Source of the DNA: Mortierella alpina
Lineage: Eukaryota > Mortierellomycota > Mortierellomycetes > Mortierellales > Mortierellaceae
Direction of reading: 5' to 3'
DNA length: 64,000 bases
NCBI GenBank assembly: GCA_029449245.1
Contig: JANATF010000009.1
Span: 1,860,001 to 1,924,000, forward strand
The notes beneath the pieces were generated by a model. That model was given only the letters and a program-made list of their open reading frames with translations. It was not told where the DNA came from and did no database searches. A program made the position numbers and the translations under genes. Shown in pieces: positions 10,851 to 22,946 of this stretch (position 1 is the first letter of the stretch; each line of letters opens with the position of its first letter).

Positions 10851-12485
10851 TTAAACCTCCCACATCATGCCCACACCGAATCGGCTCTGACCCTGGAATA
10901 CCAATCAAAAAAAAAAAAGAAAGGTACATTGGTTAGATGAATAATTAGTGGGCACACCGACGGGGGGGGGGGGCAACTCCAACAATCGATTTTTACAAGA
11001 AGTGTGTCTTACCTTGCCATGATCCATCTCTCCACTGACCAAGAACGAGAATCCAGGGACGATCTTCTCCTCCAGGACGGCCGAGACCTTACCCGTGGTG
11101 TCGATCTGGCCACGGAAGGTCGAGCGTCTGAACTCAAACTTGCCTCCCACAGTGGCCACAGCCTCCCGACGACCTCCTGCCGTAATGAGCTGGATCTCGG
11201 TTCCGAGATCGACCTTTTCCGAGTAGCGAAGGTAATACGCCGCCTGGAGAGCTCCAAATCCTTGGTACTGTGCTGTGGCGATGTAATCCTGTCCTGTGTA
11301 TTTGGCCACGTACGAATACGTGGTCTCTTCTTGACCGGGCGTAGGACGTTGGTAGACGGCTTCGGCTCCGAGGGCGAGGTGCGGCGTGACCGATTGGAGG
11401 TAGGATCCAATGTAGATACCGGTGCCTTCTACGGGCGAAGGGTTGACGGCTTTGAGGTTGAGGTTGAAATCCTGGCCGTTGTAATCCTGTTCCATCTGGA
11501 GCATCGAGTGTCCTGGGGTGTTGGAGAACTGTACGAGGGGGGAAAAGGTAGGATCGTGCAATTAGCAAAATAGCACATAAAAATGACCTCACACGAAGAC
11601 CATCTTTTCTCCTTTTTCTACTTTTTTTTTACCTGTGCCTGGACCTTGGAGACGTTGGTGTTGCTCCATGCATAATTGGCTCGAGCCTGGACGTTACCGT
11701 CTGTGTCCAGGTTGCCGGACAAGAAGGACTAGTCGCCATTAGAGATTTTTCCGTGTGTTAGCAAAGACAAAGAGGAAAACGGTTTCCTATCGTGCCAAGA
11801 TGGCTCGAATTCAAGAAAAAAAAAACGAACCTGCTGGCCAATGAAGGCAGTGCCAAAGTTGTAGGTCGAAGGCGATCCAGCAGCACCCATGGCGAACGCG
11901 TGAGTGACCTGGAAGTTGGGCGTCAGCACCTTGGTGATGTCGCAGCGTGCTCCCTCAAAGACATGGTTGGTCAAGAAGGTGTCTGTCATAGAAAAAAAAA
12001 CGATAGAAAGACGACAGATCAGCTTTTCTGGAAAGGGTTGATCTTCCATGCCCCAACTAAACGATGGGTGATTCTGGTTCCTGGGGGATGAAATGATAGC
12101 GAATCCGTATACCATCAGAGTGGTCTCCATGAATCGCACTCCTCTAAGAGTGTGTGATGTTCCTGCAGGTATTCCAGTGATCTGATCCACGAATCCGTCA
12201 TAGTTCCTGTTCCTGCTAACTCGGGTGTCGAATGGAGCCTCCGTTCACTTGGCCATCGGTTAAATCAGGCAGCTTACTCTTGACTTCCCGGTTGGATCCC
12301 TCATAGGTGCCGGGATGAGGCAAGTTGAGACTGTCACGGAACTGATTGATCTTTGCAAAAGTGCTCTTGGCTTGGCTCAAGAGGCTCGAAGGTGCAGCAG
12401 CAGCGGCCTCCACAGGGGCTGGAGCAGTGGCAAAAGAAGTAGCAGCGGGGTTGAAGCCAAAGGGCGTCGGTGTAGAGGATGCCAT
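10851..12485 (-). CDS. TOM40: Mitochondrial import receptor Tom40
   Basis: Five exons on the minus strand: 12278-12485, 11831-11982, 11633-11728, 11013-11528 and 10851-10892, giving 337 residues. All introns are GT-AG and phases agree. Tom40 is the 19-strand beta-barrel pore of the outer mitochondrial membrane through which almost all imported precursors pass. Typical marks: a disordered Ala/Pro-rich N-terminus, the helix before the barrel ending PHPGTYEGSNREVK, then VFEGARCDITKVLTPNFQV and HAFAMG, and a barrel of alternating strands ending GQSRFGVGMMWEV. The join between exons 1 and 2 (codon AAC, 12278 with 11982-11981) restores NREVKNTFLTNHVFEG, which matches the family. Length fits fungal Tom40. 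The stop lies 290 bases from the glycogen synthase stop, so the two genes converge. Confidence 0.95.
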
Positions 12486-12649
12486 GGTGTTTATATGTGT
12501 GTGCGATGGAGGTGTGATGGAGTGGTGTGAACGGGACGGAAGATTCGTTACACCTTTGGCGAGATCTTTCAATGGACATTCGCTTTCGGAGTTCGCGCGA
12601 TACAGTGACGTATTTGCTAGACGGGGGGGAAAGATCTACAAGCCTGCAA

Positions 12650-14290
12650 TTACACGGGTGGAAAGACCGCCTTCAGCACGCTTCGGACAACATCCGCCGC
12701 TGTCCGGTCGTCCTCCAGCTCTGCAGAACTGTCCTGGTGGTGGATCTGGCCCTGCTCCTGCTGCTGCTGCTGCCTCCGATAGCCTACACCAGCATCATCC
12801 GCAGACTCTTCATCCTCCGAGTCTGGAATCTCCACGAACGAGGCGCCTCCCTCGCTACTCTGGTCCGAGCCCGTGCTATCTTTCCGCTTTCGATTCTCCA
12901 ATGTCTGGTCCTTGTGCTGCTGCTGCTGCTGTGGATACTCTCTCATGGGAGTCTTTCCGTTCTGAACGGCCGTTTTCCCTTGGCGAGGTGAAGATCCTGC
13001 CGCACTTGATGAACAGGCAGCAGCGATCTTTTGCCGCCTAGACGACTTGAGCTGTAGTCGATGGGAAAAGACCTTCTCGGCAGCAATGGTCAGCAGATCC
13101 GGGGTCACAAATGTTGCCTGAAAGATGGCTGCCAGTGTCCTGATTTTGGAATAGGATGTGATTGATATGTTAATACCTGCCATGCTTAAAAAGAAAGCAC
13201 GATTAGGCCATTTTTTCTGAAAGGGGGTGGAGAAATTGAACGAGTCATTACTTCATGATCGCCTCCAGATCCAAGGCTGCCCGAGCCGTAAGACCACCGT
13301 GAACGGCTTCATGTGTCCTGACTGCAACAATGACATCTCGGATATATCTCGTCATGTCGTTCGAGACCGTCACCGCCTTCATTCGCTTGGATAGCTCGTC
13401 CCAGTCCTAAATCAGCAGTCGGTGTGTCCGTGAAAAGCGCGTTAATACACAATCCAACATCAGAGATATCATATTGTACAAGTCAACATGGCGCGGTCGC
13501 AATAGTATTTACCGTTCTGCGGAACAGTGCGTGCTTCCTGGCGAGGACTGGTTGTATCCGTGGTTGAGGTGTCGAAAAGTGGTAGGTGCCATTGATGGCA
13601 AAGTAATCCAACTACACAAGTCGCAAAAGTATTCATTAACACATTCTCAGAACTGACAGTTTCGTTCGGGGGGTTGACAAAAACTACTTGTCACCCAAAG
13701 AAAACCACGCGTACCAATTGCTTGGGTATATTATCCGGGACAGTCGGCGAGTTGAAAATGGCGATGATAACCAGGTCCGGCAGCACGTATCTGTTCCTGT
13801 CATTGATCTCCTTGTTGATAATCATCTACATAAAACATGTAAAAGAAAAATCTCCTTCAGTATTGAAAAGCACTTGAACACACTAACAAAATCAGATCTC
13901 CAATTGCCTTTCATTTTCAACTTGCAGATGCATTACCTCCATGAGAGTGGCATAGACCTCCTGGCTAGCATTCTCTAAACCATCCAGAATAATCGCCTGC
14001 GCTATCCGTCGCCCGCTGTACGTGATGCCCGAGGTCTCCCCGCCTGCACCACTGTATCCTGCAGTGTTGTTGGTAGCACTCTCGTGCCTCCGTCTCGGAA
14101 ACGTAAAGTCCACGGGTGTGACAGGCGCATGTCCCGTACTGCTGCTGTTATTGTTATTGTTGCTGCCTGAGGCACCTCCTCCGAGATGCGACGACGTCTG
14201 AAAGTACATTGCTGGAGTCCGCCTGGTGTTGCTGCTGCTTGTGCCAGTGCTGTTCGGGGGTAAAGAAATGTTTTCGATCGATGCTGGATC

Positions 14291-14354
<64 letters not shown>

Positions 14355-15266
14355 GACGGTGCAGGCGACACATGAGCAGATCTTCTCGACCGATGGTGAA
14401 GAATATGATCTGCCATGGCATCACCCGTGCTCTTGGACCTGGACTCTGACTATATTGTAAAAGAATAAAAATCCGTTCTTTGGCGTCAGCACATGATATA
14501 CATATTTCTTTTGTCGATCCTTCAAATGGCTGATAAAGATGTTTACCCTACGAAGACTCAAGCTAGAGTCGTCGCCACCAGCACGAGAGTACTCGCTCGT
14601 GTCCTGAGCATGATAGCCTCGCGACTGCTGCTGCTGCTGCTGGATCGAAGCCGCATCCGCATCCCGTTCACTCGCGGTTCGAAACGAAGCAATCGACGGT
14701 GCCGCATTGTTATGTTCTGACGGTCGGAAACTATAGTCAGAGTGTTCCGAATAATTTGTAGCGATCGACCGACGCGACTTTTCGAACCGTAGTCTCGAAC
14801 TCCGTTGTATGTAATCGTCTGCTGGGTTGCAGTACTGGTAATATTGTCCGGCGCCAGTACTATTAGACGGCTGTAGTTGCTGACTATTGTGATGCTGGTG
14901 CTGATACTGTTGCTGTGTATGGTTCGAGTACTGATGGATTGGGAACTGGTACTGCGATGAGGGAGTGGAGGAGCTGAGCATGTCGGCATGTCGTCCTGTG
15001 ATGGCTCCGATAATGTCGGATCGGGTTTGGTGTTCATGGCACACTATGGTTGCTGTTGTCAAGCCAAAGACAATGGAGCAATGCTGCTCGACAATCGCCT
15101 TGAGCTCAGAGACGGCTTCAGGGACGGTGTGCAGAACAAGATGCTTGTTCTTGGCGATGAGGCAGATGAGGATCGAGAGAAAGATCTCTTCAGAAAAGGC
15201 TATCCCTGAGGCCTTCCTGAGGCCGGCCATCTTGGTCCGGATCCAGGCCCTGTTTGCTGGCGCCAT
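12650..15266 (-). CDS. Degenerate MoxR / Mg-chelatase-like AAA+ protein with polyglutamine insert
   Basis: Six exons on the minus strand: 14547-15266, 13937-14449, 13715-13825, 13513-13611, 13252-13406 and 12650-13139, giving 695 residues. The frame stays open upstream to an ATG at 15437, which would add 57 residues. Residues 1-75 resemble the first part of an AAA+ core, but where a Walker A loop is expected the sequence is HTVPEAVSELKAIVEQH, without GxxGxGKS/T. Next come about 290 residues of Gln/Ser/Asn-rich disorder including 21 consecutive glutamines. The fold resumes with GRRIAQAIILDGLENAS (Walker-B-like, LDGLENA), a following strand VLPDLVIIAIFNS and an AAA lid (DWDELSKRMKAVTVSN, AVRTHEAVHGGLTARAALDL, FQATFVTPDLLTIAAEKV). 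This order matches the small fungal proteins annotated as magnesium chelatase or MoxR-like; fungi make no chlorophyll, so chelatase activity is not implied. The tail (residues 565-695) is Gln/Glu-rich. Loss of ATP binding is inferred from the missing Walker A. Confidence 0.75.
14294..14353 (-). repeat. Pure (CAG)20 trinucleotide tract in coding sequence
   Basis: Twenty uninterrupted CAG codons (CTG on the plus strand) followed by one CAA, encoding 21 glutamines inside the AAA+ protein insert. Purity of this length suggests recent replication slippage and probable length variation between strains. Confidence 0.95.
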
Positions 15267-15607
15267 GGATGTCGACCTTTGCTTTGTGTCAGGGAGTGAT
15301 GCGATGGATGTGAAGGAACTGTCAAGAGCCTGGTCAGGGATGAACAAGGACGTCAAGGTTTTGGGCAAAATTAAATGTTCTGCTTTTATAGGAAAATTAT
15401 GAGTTAGCAAAGTAAAGTAGGTGGAGGGCAGTTCCAAGAGGTATGTTGAGCCAGTAGTGTTGGTCAGAATGGTGCGGATGTGTTGCTTCGGCTTGCGAGG
15501 GTTGCGAAGGTTGTGATGGTTACGAGGGTTGCAAGGGTTGCGAGGGTTGTTCCTTGGCTTGTGGCCACGGTTGATGGAATGGATGTTGCAAAAGGACAGC
15601 CGCAGGA

Positions 15608-18600
15608 CTATTCGACGCCGGCTTGAGGCAGCGCCGCAAAGATGACCATGACTACAGTCGACCAGAAGATGCAGTAGCTCAGCATCCAGAACGCGCGCCG
15701 GCGGTGACGGACGCGGATCGAGGGCTCCATGATATGTCTGAACCTGAACAGACGTCGGTCTTCACACCTAAAGGATTCATCAAGGATTGACAACAAAGAA
15801 AATTCAGTCACCAAAGACCATGAAAAATGTGCTTCGCCCAAATCCACAGCGCAGTAGCCTTACATTTTGCCGAGGATCCCAAGGATGGGGGAAAATCCTT
15901 TGATCCCTGTCGCCAGACAGATCGATCCGGTCCATCCGCCTGCAGTGCCGACGACCCAGACCCAAGGGCTCGTCCAGCCACCCATGCCCAGAAGCACCAG
16001 CGTCACCTGAATGGCCAGCACTATCAACCAGATGACGATCCCGATCCAGATCATGCCTCGTTGCTTAACAACGTTGTTGGCATGCGATTTGTTTAGCAGC
16101 CCCAAATTCTGCTGCTCGACATACTTGAGGAACAGCGGATAGTAGTGGTCCTCCAGAACAACATCCATCACAAATCCCTTGGCTGGCCCAAACAAGTATG
16201 GCGCCTCTGTTCGGCCCTCCTCCTGAACCTGTGTATGGATCCTCTGTCGACACTCGAGCGGCAGATAAAACGCGGCAGCTGCTGCAGACGCCGCAACCGC
16301 TGCTGGAGAGGCCACGGAAAATCGAGGAGTGTCCGCAGCTGCTGTTGTTGACTGTTCTGGTGAAGACGCAGCTGAGGACGGGCGTGTCACGGCCGAGGTC
16401 TGAGGTGTCAAAAATGGCTTTGAGCCCGGTGGAACGGAAGGCAGCTGTGGATCACCAAGGCTCAACTTTTCATTCATCGGCCCGCCTGATGTTGCGCCAC
16501 TGAAAATGCTGTTGTTGGCAACGGGAATTGGAAATGACAGTGCATGGCTATTCCTGGGCAAAGGCGGGGTCCTGCTGCGACCCTCTTCCATCGCCTTTTC
16601 CTGATCATCCTCGCCCTCGTTCTGATTTTCCATGACGATTGATGGGATGTGGAATCGGAAGCCGATATTCGTTCGGGGTGTAATGGGCGTGACCTGAATA
16701 GTGTCAAGACTGGACGAACTTGATCCACCCACACCGCGCATAGATTTGCTCAGCAGTGCAGAGAGCTGTGTGCCGACTTTCAGCGCTGTGCTGGATGCAG
16801 CCTTGCTCGCTTTTCCGGTCGTTGAACGCACTCCAAGACTACTCCCGTGGCGACGATATGGCAAAGTGCGGGCCAATGCGGTGTTGGGCGGTGGTAATAT
16901 GGTCACTATAAGCCATTACAATTGCACTCGTCGTTAGTATCGACATAAAACATATACGATGCACAACCACAAAACTCAGAATATTGATGTCCTTACCTTG
17001 CTTCTCCAGATCGCGTTTGGTGATGCGATCCCACGAGGACGACAGTGACGATGAAGAGGACACTTTAGGAGAGTTGGACGAGCTCATGACGTGAGTTCCT
17101 TCTTGGCCAGTGGATTTTTTCTCTGGTTCCGCATCCTCTGTTGAGCCATTGGTGTCCGTCATTGGAGGCGGGGTTGCGGTAATGGTGGGCACGGATCTCT
17201 CAACGACAACAACCTGCTCCTCCTGGCTTCTTGCTGACAATGACTGCAGCCCCTCATCCTGATTTTGAGATATTCCAGTGGATCCGCTGTCGATGATGAT
17301 CTTTGTGGATACGGGTGGACTATCCTCGCCCTCGTCGCTTTGATCGTCGTCATCATCCTCGTCGTCTTCCTCATCGCTGTCATAGTCCTCGTCCTCATCG
17401 TCATCCTCCTCTTCATCATCACTCTCGTCACCGGCGGTAGCTTCCTCGATAGTCGTGGTGTTAATCGTCAGCGTGGGCAGTTCAACCACAGTAGTTTCTG
17501 TGCGCATCAGCCTCGTCAAGAATGGATTCAACATGGCACTGAGTCCAGTGCCTGTCCTCTTTCTCATCCTAGGACTTGTGGGACTCGTGGGACTCTTGGC
17601 AGAAGATGCCCTTTTTCGAGTTCCGCCTGGGGTGATGCGCTCGTCCTCCTGACTGCTGCCATCATCTTCTTCTGCGTCGCGTGCGTTATTGGCCTTCCCG
17701 GTATCGACTGTCAAACCACCACCGATCTCACTACTCTGTCGATCTGCCAGAGATGATGAATCCTCGCCTGCGACTCTAGGCAATGCACTGCCATCTCCAT
17801 CGCCTTGCGCATTTCGAGCCGTGACACTCCTGTTCCTAGACAACCGTCGAGACCTCCGTGCCTCCCGGCTCCGTCCTTTCCAGTTCTCGTTCCATTGAGC
17901 AATGACCTCCTCTGCATATCCATCCCAGCCGGGAGCGATCGCCTTGTCAAGACTGCCTCGTGGGAACCCAGCGTAATTGCGATTGGAGTCCTTCGCTGCA
18001 GCTGATCTTTGAGCTGCAGCTTCCTCCTCTGCTGCCATGGACGTTGTGCGAAGCTGAATCAAATACTTGCGATAAATCCTCAGAGCCGACTCTTGTAGAT
18101 CCTCGAGACTGATGGTGCGAAAACTCAGAGCCAACAGTGCTTTGCCCTCCTGACCGTTGCTAAAGATACTTGGAGTGTAGGCACTCTCACCTGATCGTCG
18201 GATTGAAACCGGTGCCTGCAATGGTCCAAACCCGCCATACCGCACAGAGGGGCGTCGGGTCATGTCTGGCTCCATGAAACCAATCGAATATTGAGATACC
18301 TGCCGCCGAATGACATGATCCGGATCTTCTCCTGTTGGATGATCGTCCTGGCTTGATCTACTGTGACCCTGTGCTGTTGCATGGTTGTCATCCTGTCCAC
18401 CACCATGCGGATGGAGCGACTGTGGCGACTGATGAATAAATTGCTGAGAAGATGTACGACGAATTCCATTGCCAAAATAATCCTCGGATGCTGGTGCCCG
18501 TCTCGAATTCCGGGAGCTAGACCTCGCCACCCCAACATCCATTGATCCCCGTCCTCGCATCAGCAGATTGAAGGCGGTGGGTGTTGAGTGTGATGTTGGC

Positions 18601-20964
18601 AAGTTTCCTGCTATGCCACTGTGATTCCCATGAACGTTCTGATACCGCGCAATGTTGGAAGCGCTGACGCTGCCAGGCAGTGGCCGATAAATGTCAAAGG
18701 AACCCCGGCGAACATCTTCGCGACTCTGATTGTTCATATAGAGCCCGATGTTTTGAGCTCTCATGGCAACTGCTGCCACTGCTGCATCCTGCTCAGAAAT
18801 ATGAGCCGCCTCTTCCAGAGATGGACGGCTCATCTCGCCAGAATTTCGGCCTCCGGTTCCTACAGCCTCTCCAGGACCAGCCAAGAGTCGATTGTACGCC
18901 CCAGCAGATGCCGTCCCGACGACATTGTTGCTCGAGAACGATGGTGGCAAAGGTGGGAACGGTGCCGAAGAATCCTGAAGTCCGTACCGACGGGGACTTT
19001 CCTGAGGAAACGAGAGGTGATCATTGAGCGGTAGTTGCAAGCTGGACCGGCTCGCTACATAGAGATTAGAGTTGTGGATCTCTTGGCTGCTTGCTCCCAT
19101 GCCGACACCTGCTCCCATGCCAGCATGACCTGGCGCCAGTAGATCTGGATCCGGCGTCATCCTGTCTGCCTCCATGGCCGCAAAAAGAGCCATCCTGCGT
19201 TTATCCCGTGCCATAGCGCGCTCTTCCAGCTGCTGCTCTCGCTTATGTCTGCGTTCTGACACGTCAAAAGTCCTGCAGAGTTGTTCATGAGCCGTGACAT
19301 CCTACAGATATGAGCACGCGAATTGAAAAAAAGGAGAAAGCAGGGGTGTCAATGATCATACATTCATGGCACCATCGCATAAGGTGTTGCACGCTCATCA
19401 TCATCAAGGTAGCATGCGGTCAAAAAAATAGGCAGGAGTCATGATCAGACTTGACCCTATTCTTCTCCCCCTGTAACAACACGCGCTTGTCTCGACTTAC
19501 CGCCCAAAAGTTGAGATATTCAACCGCACGCTGGGTTCGCAGGAATGCCTCAAAGTCCTCGTAACTGAGAGGGTAGCGCGTCTTCTTTTCAAGGACCTGG
19601 GTCAGAGTGGGAAGAGTCCTGGCTTGCTCTGCCATCTGCTGGTCATATAACTGTTGCTGGAGTTGAAGCTGCTTTTGGGCCGCCAACCTCTCTGCACGTT
19701 TCCTCTTATTGCGGCGCTTCGTTTTCTTACTATCCTTGCCGCCTTTGGTGCGACGCCTCTTTCCTTTGGTGTTGGATAGTTGGAGGTTATTATTGTTATT
19801 GTCCGTGCTGTTCCTGCTACTTGGCACCTCTCCTATGCGACTTGGATCATTCTGCAGGTAATATTGATTTGCATTGGAGCTGCTGCTCTCCTGTCGGATG
19901 AGCGACAACGATGGCCGCCAGCCTGAGCGACTCTTCCTAGGCTCCAGGTGCTTCTCCTCGTCCGACAGGTCCTGCAAAACTTCCTTTCCAGGTCGTGTAG
20001 TGGATGTTGAGTCTTGGCTATCTCTGGGAAGCTGTTGCTCCCGTTCTCTCTCCCTTTCCTTTTCCCGTTCCCGCTCCGACTCTTGGCTCGTCCGTGAGGG
20101 TCGACGGCCACTCTCAAAGCTCAGTCTGCTGGTGGTTTCGCGCAGTCGCTTTAGAATGCTTTTGCTAGTCGACCGACGTGGGGCTGTCGGCCGTTGCTTC
20201 TCCTCCCGCTCGTCATCAGAGTCGTTTCCGTCCTGAGATTCGTCCTCGTCAGACTCTGACTCTGGCGCAAGAGATTCCATCCGCTGGTTGCTATCCCAGG
20301 ATTCCTGGTGTTCTTGCTGGAGGGGGGATCCTGGCCGCGGCTGCACATCGTGCGACATGCGATGGAAATATGAGGTGCGGGGCTGATAGTGATGATCGTA
20401 CAGATTGTTGTAGAGCTGAGGTGATGGCGACCGAGCTGGCCGAGGCGTCAGCGAAAAGGCCAGACGGGAGGGACCGGGCGAAGAGGAGCGAGCAGGCACT
20501 TGCGAATAGTAGCCATGGTACGAATCCTGCGGGTTCTGCGGATACTCCTGCTCTGTGCTCAAGTTGTTGCTACTGGCGGACGGCGCTACGGCAGCAAGCT
20601 GATTCTGGAGGGATGGCGAGACGGGTCTTGGTCCCGGCGAGGATTGCCGCGAATATGGATCGGGTGTAGTGGAAATGGGTATAGAAGCGGACGAGGGCGA
20701 GCCCAGGTGCGCGCCGAGTCCTGTCAGGGAGGCCGAGCCAGCAGCACTCGGGTGGGCATAGTATGGATGATAGGAGATGCTGCTGTGGTGGTTCTTGTGG
20801 TGCGGATGCCTTGGCGGCGACGACGGCGAGCCCGTGGTGCGGATGTAGGCCGATGGCACTGCGGTGGCGACCTGCGACGCCGACGAATGGGGCCGCGGGA
20901 TAAGCGCCTCCTCTGCCGGGGTGAGGGCTATCCTCGGCATTCCCTGGAATGCAACCCCGTCCAT
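15608..20964 (-). CDS. Rax1-like RGS-domain membrane protein with two very long insertions
   Basis: Four exons on the minus strand: 19501-20964, 16997-19301, 15864-16905 and 15608-15767, giving 1656 residues. An in-frame stop lies upstream of the ATG at 20964. The RGS fold appears in three pieces. LPTLTQVLEKKTRYPLSYED and RAVEYLNFWADVTAHEQLCR sit at residues 450-500. FRTISLEDLQESALRIYRKY sits near 875-905. LECRQRIHTQVQEEGRTEAP then PAKGFVMDVVLEDHYYPLFL sits near 1465-1525. The inserts between them are Ser/Pro/Gln-rich with a long Asp/Glu run near residue 1170. Three hydrophobic segments follow (about 1537-1560, 1563-1585, 1628-1650), the layout of yeast Rax1, a bud-site-selection RGS/TM protein of about 435 residues. 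RGS domains usually speed GTP hydrolysis by G-alpha; whether this one does is unknown. The N-terminal 440 residues are disordered, with a basic Lys/Arg block at 395-425. Membership in the Rax1-like group is inferred from domain order. Confidence 0.8.
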
Positions 20965-21967
20965 CTGCTGCAATGCTTCCTGGATCTGTCTGTCAGGCGG
21001 ATGTGCTTTTCTGTTTGTCTACAGAGGCATTCCCATGGTCCGAGAGTGTGTGTGTGAAGTGAAGCCAGAAGAGGGAAAAGGAGTAGAAACGCGGTCGGGC
21101 GTGGGCCGTGTAAGAGGATTAGAGTTGAACGCGAGTGGATCGACGAAAAGGGAGTGACAACACTCGAGGAGCGATCAAGCGATGGGTCAGGAGGAATGGG
21201 GGTGGTCGACCATGCAGACACACAACGTGCTGCTGCTGAATGCTGCAAGGGCAGAGAGACACGAAAGAAGCAACAGAGCAAGCAGACGAAAGGGGGTCGA
21301 GAAAAGGGCACACGCACACACGAAAGAAATATGAAACGGGCGGACTGAGACGAGGTGAGGCAGCAGGCAGGGATGCAGGCGGGAATGCAGAGAGGGCAGA
21401 TGAGAGAGTGTGCGATGAAGATGATGGAGTGAGCAAAAGGAGCAGCAGGGCAACAACAAAAGAAAGAACGACAGATGCAGGACAGCGGGTTGAGAGCACT
21501 GGCCCAGAGGAGGGCCATGGACAGCATGGAAGAAGCAGTGCTACAGAACATATACAGTGCAGCGAACAACGGCAGATACATGCTTACAGACTGAACAGAC
21601 TGAATCGGTCGAGTCTACTGCTGCCTCCTCTGGCAGATTGTGGACGATGATCTGCTACGATGGATTCCCAACGGCACATGCTAGCCAAAGGCGATATACC
21701 GTAAGTCTGGATCAACCATCCGGAATGAGACGCACAGAACTTGGCAGTGAGAGGACCTCTGCCCTGCAGCACATGTCGACTCTTCTTTTCATATGCCCGC
21801 AGACTCTTTGTATCAGACTCTTTGTATGGACTAGAACGAAACAGGGCTCAGCGGTTGCTTCTTGTTCATTAAGGCGAGTCTATTCTCTCCCAACCCCTTG
21901 CTGCTCTCTGCCCTTGCCTTTGATCCATACGTCCATGACGAATGCAGTGGGTGAAAAGTAATAAGGA
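20965..21967. other. Intergenic region upstream of the RGS gene
   Basis: Purine-rich on the plus strand from 21060 to 21560, which is a CT-rich leader when read in the direction of the RGS gene. Open frames on both strands are low in complexity (Ser/Cys/Leu runs) and are not called. No RNA gene seen. Confidence 0.5.
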
Positions 21968-22674
21968 GTAGAACCTTGCAACGATGACGGCTGCTCAAAT
22001 GCATTCTGTAATATGGACGTGGGTCTGCACTCGGTCGCAGACTCACAGCAACCAGGTGCTCATTTGCCTTAGTGCCAACTCTCGACTCGCCATATTTTTT
22101 TCTGGATCGAAGTTGAAATCAAAAAGAGCAATAACAACCTTTACACACACCAGGTAGATTGTAGCATGAGCACCTCGTTATGACATATATTATCCAACGC
22201 GTGGGTGAGAGAACTAACTCAGGGCACTATACCGAGAGCTTCGATCTTCTTTCTCCTTTTCTCTTCCTCGCGTTGATCTTTTTTAATCATGCTTTCGTGT
22301 CCCTGAGATCGGGTCTCTGATGAACGTGCATCTGCCACCCGGCCAATAGGCACGCGACTAGTGTCCGCCAACTCGGAAGGGCACTTCCAAAAAGCCACGC
22401 TCGGTTGAGTTGGCCCTGGCTTTAGAGTCCAGCTGCTGCAACACTTTGCCTCTTGTGGACATCGCCTCATCCTCGTCCTTGCATTCTTACATCTGTCCTC
22501 AAGCAAAAAAGAGAAAGAAAAAAACCAACGACACTTGGCACCGGCACTGTGTAAAGCTTTCTCGCTAAACCCTCCCATTTTTTATCACAACCTGAAAAAA
22601 AGACGCCATTGCGGCAGGGCAACTCATCACTCGCACAAAACATCTCTTTTTTTCCTTCCATTGTGTCGGCCCCA

Positions 22675-22851
22675 ATGTTAGGTCAAAAGGACAAACAAAC
22701 ATGTCGCTCAAGTCCTACATCCTGCAGAGTACTCTCTTTCAGAAAACCTTCTCTCTCGCCGTCTGGGCCCTCCTCATTGGAATCCCACTCCTCATCGTCA
22801 TCCTTGTCATCTATTGCGCCGCCAAGGGTACCGGAAATATCGCTGGCCTGA
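22675..22851 (+). promoter_or_regulatory. Upstream ATG with overlapping out-of-frame reading frame
   Basis: An ATG 26 bases before the start of the 81-residue protein opens a 58-codon frame (MLGQKDKQTCRSSP and on) that overlaps the main frame and ends inside it. The same arrangement is kept in the second copy at 32518-32694. Such an overlapping upstream frame would normally lower translation of the main frame. Whether it is translated, or lies in the transcript at all, is not shown by sequence alone. Confidence 0.35.
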
Positions 22852-22946
22852 TCATTGACAAGTCTGCAAAACGCGTCAGGGCTTATCAGCAAAAGCAGCG
22901 CAAAAAGGAAAAGTTCGATCCACCCAAGGGCGCCATGTATGCCTAA
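22701..22946 (+). CDS. Small single-pass membrane protein, copy 1
   Basis: Single exon, 81 residues. A short amphipathic start (MSLKSYILQSTLFQKTF) is followed by one strong membrane helix at about residues 18-43 (VWALLIGIPLLIVILVIYCA). A soluble basic tail rich in Gln, Lys and Arg follows and ends FDPPKGAMYA. It is not recognised as a known family. The protein is real rather than chance: a second intact copy at 32544-32789 differs at only three residues (positions 20, 58 and 63). The next gene on the same strand begins 122 bases after the stop, which is tight for two fungal genes. Location in the endomembrane system or mitochondrion is possible but not shown. Confidence 0.7.
   Translation: MSLKSYILQSTLFQKTFSLAVWALLIGIPLLIVILVIYCAAKGTGNIAGLIIDKSAKRVRAYQQKQRKKEKFDPPKGAMYA

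Noticed and set aside
10905-12485. VDAC/porin identity for the beta-barrel protein
   Set aside because: The NREVK...VFEGARCDITKVLTPNFQVTH segment and C-terminus fit Tom40, not VDAC.
20928-21581. Minus-strand frame upstream of the RGS gene, Cys/Ser/Leu-rich
   Set aside because: Looks like translated CT-rich leader; an in-frame stop separates it from the RGS start.
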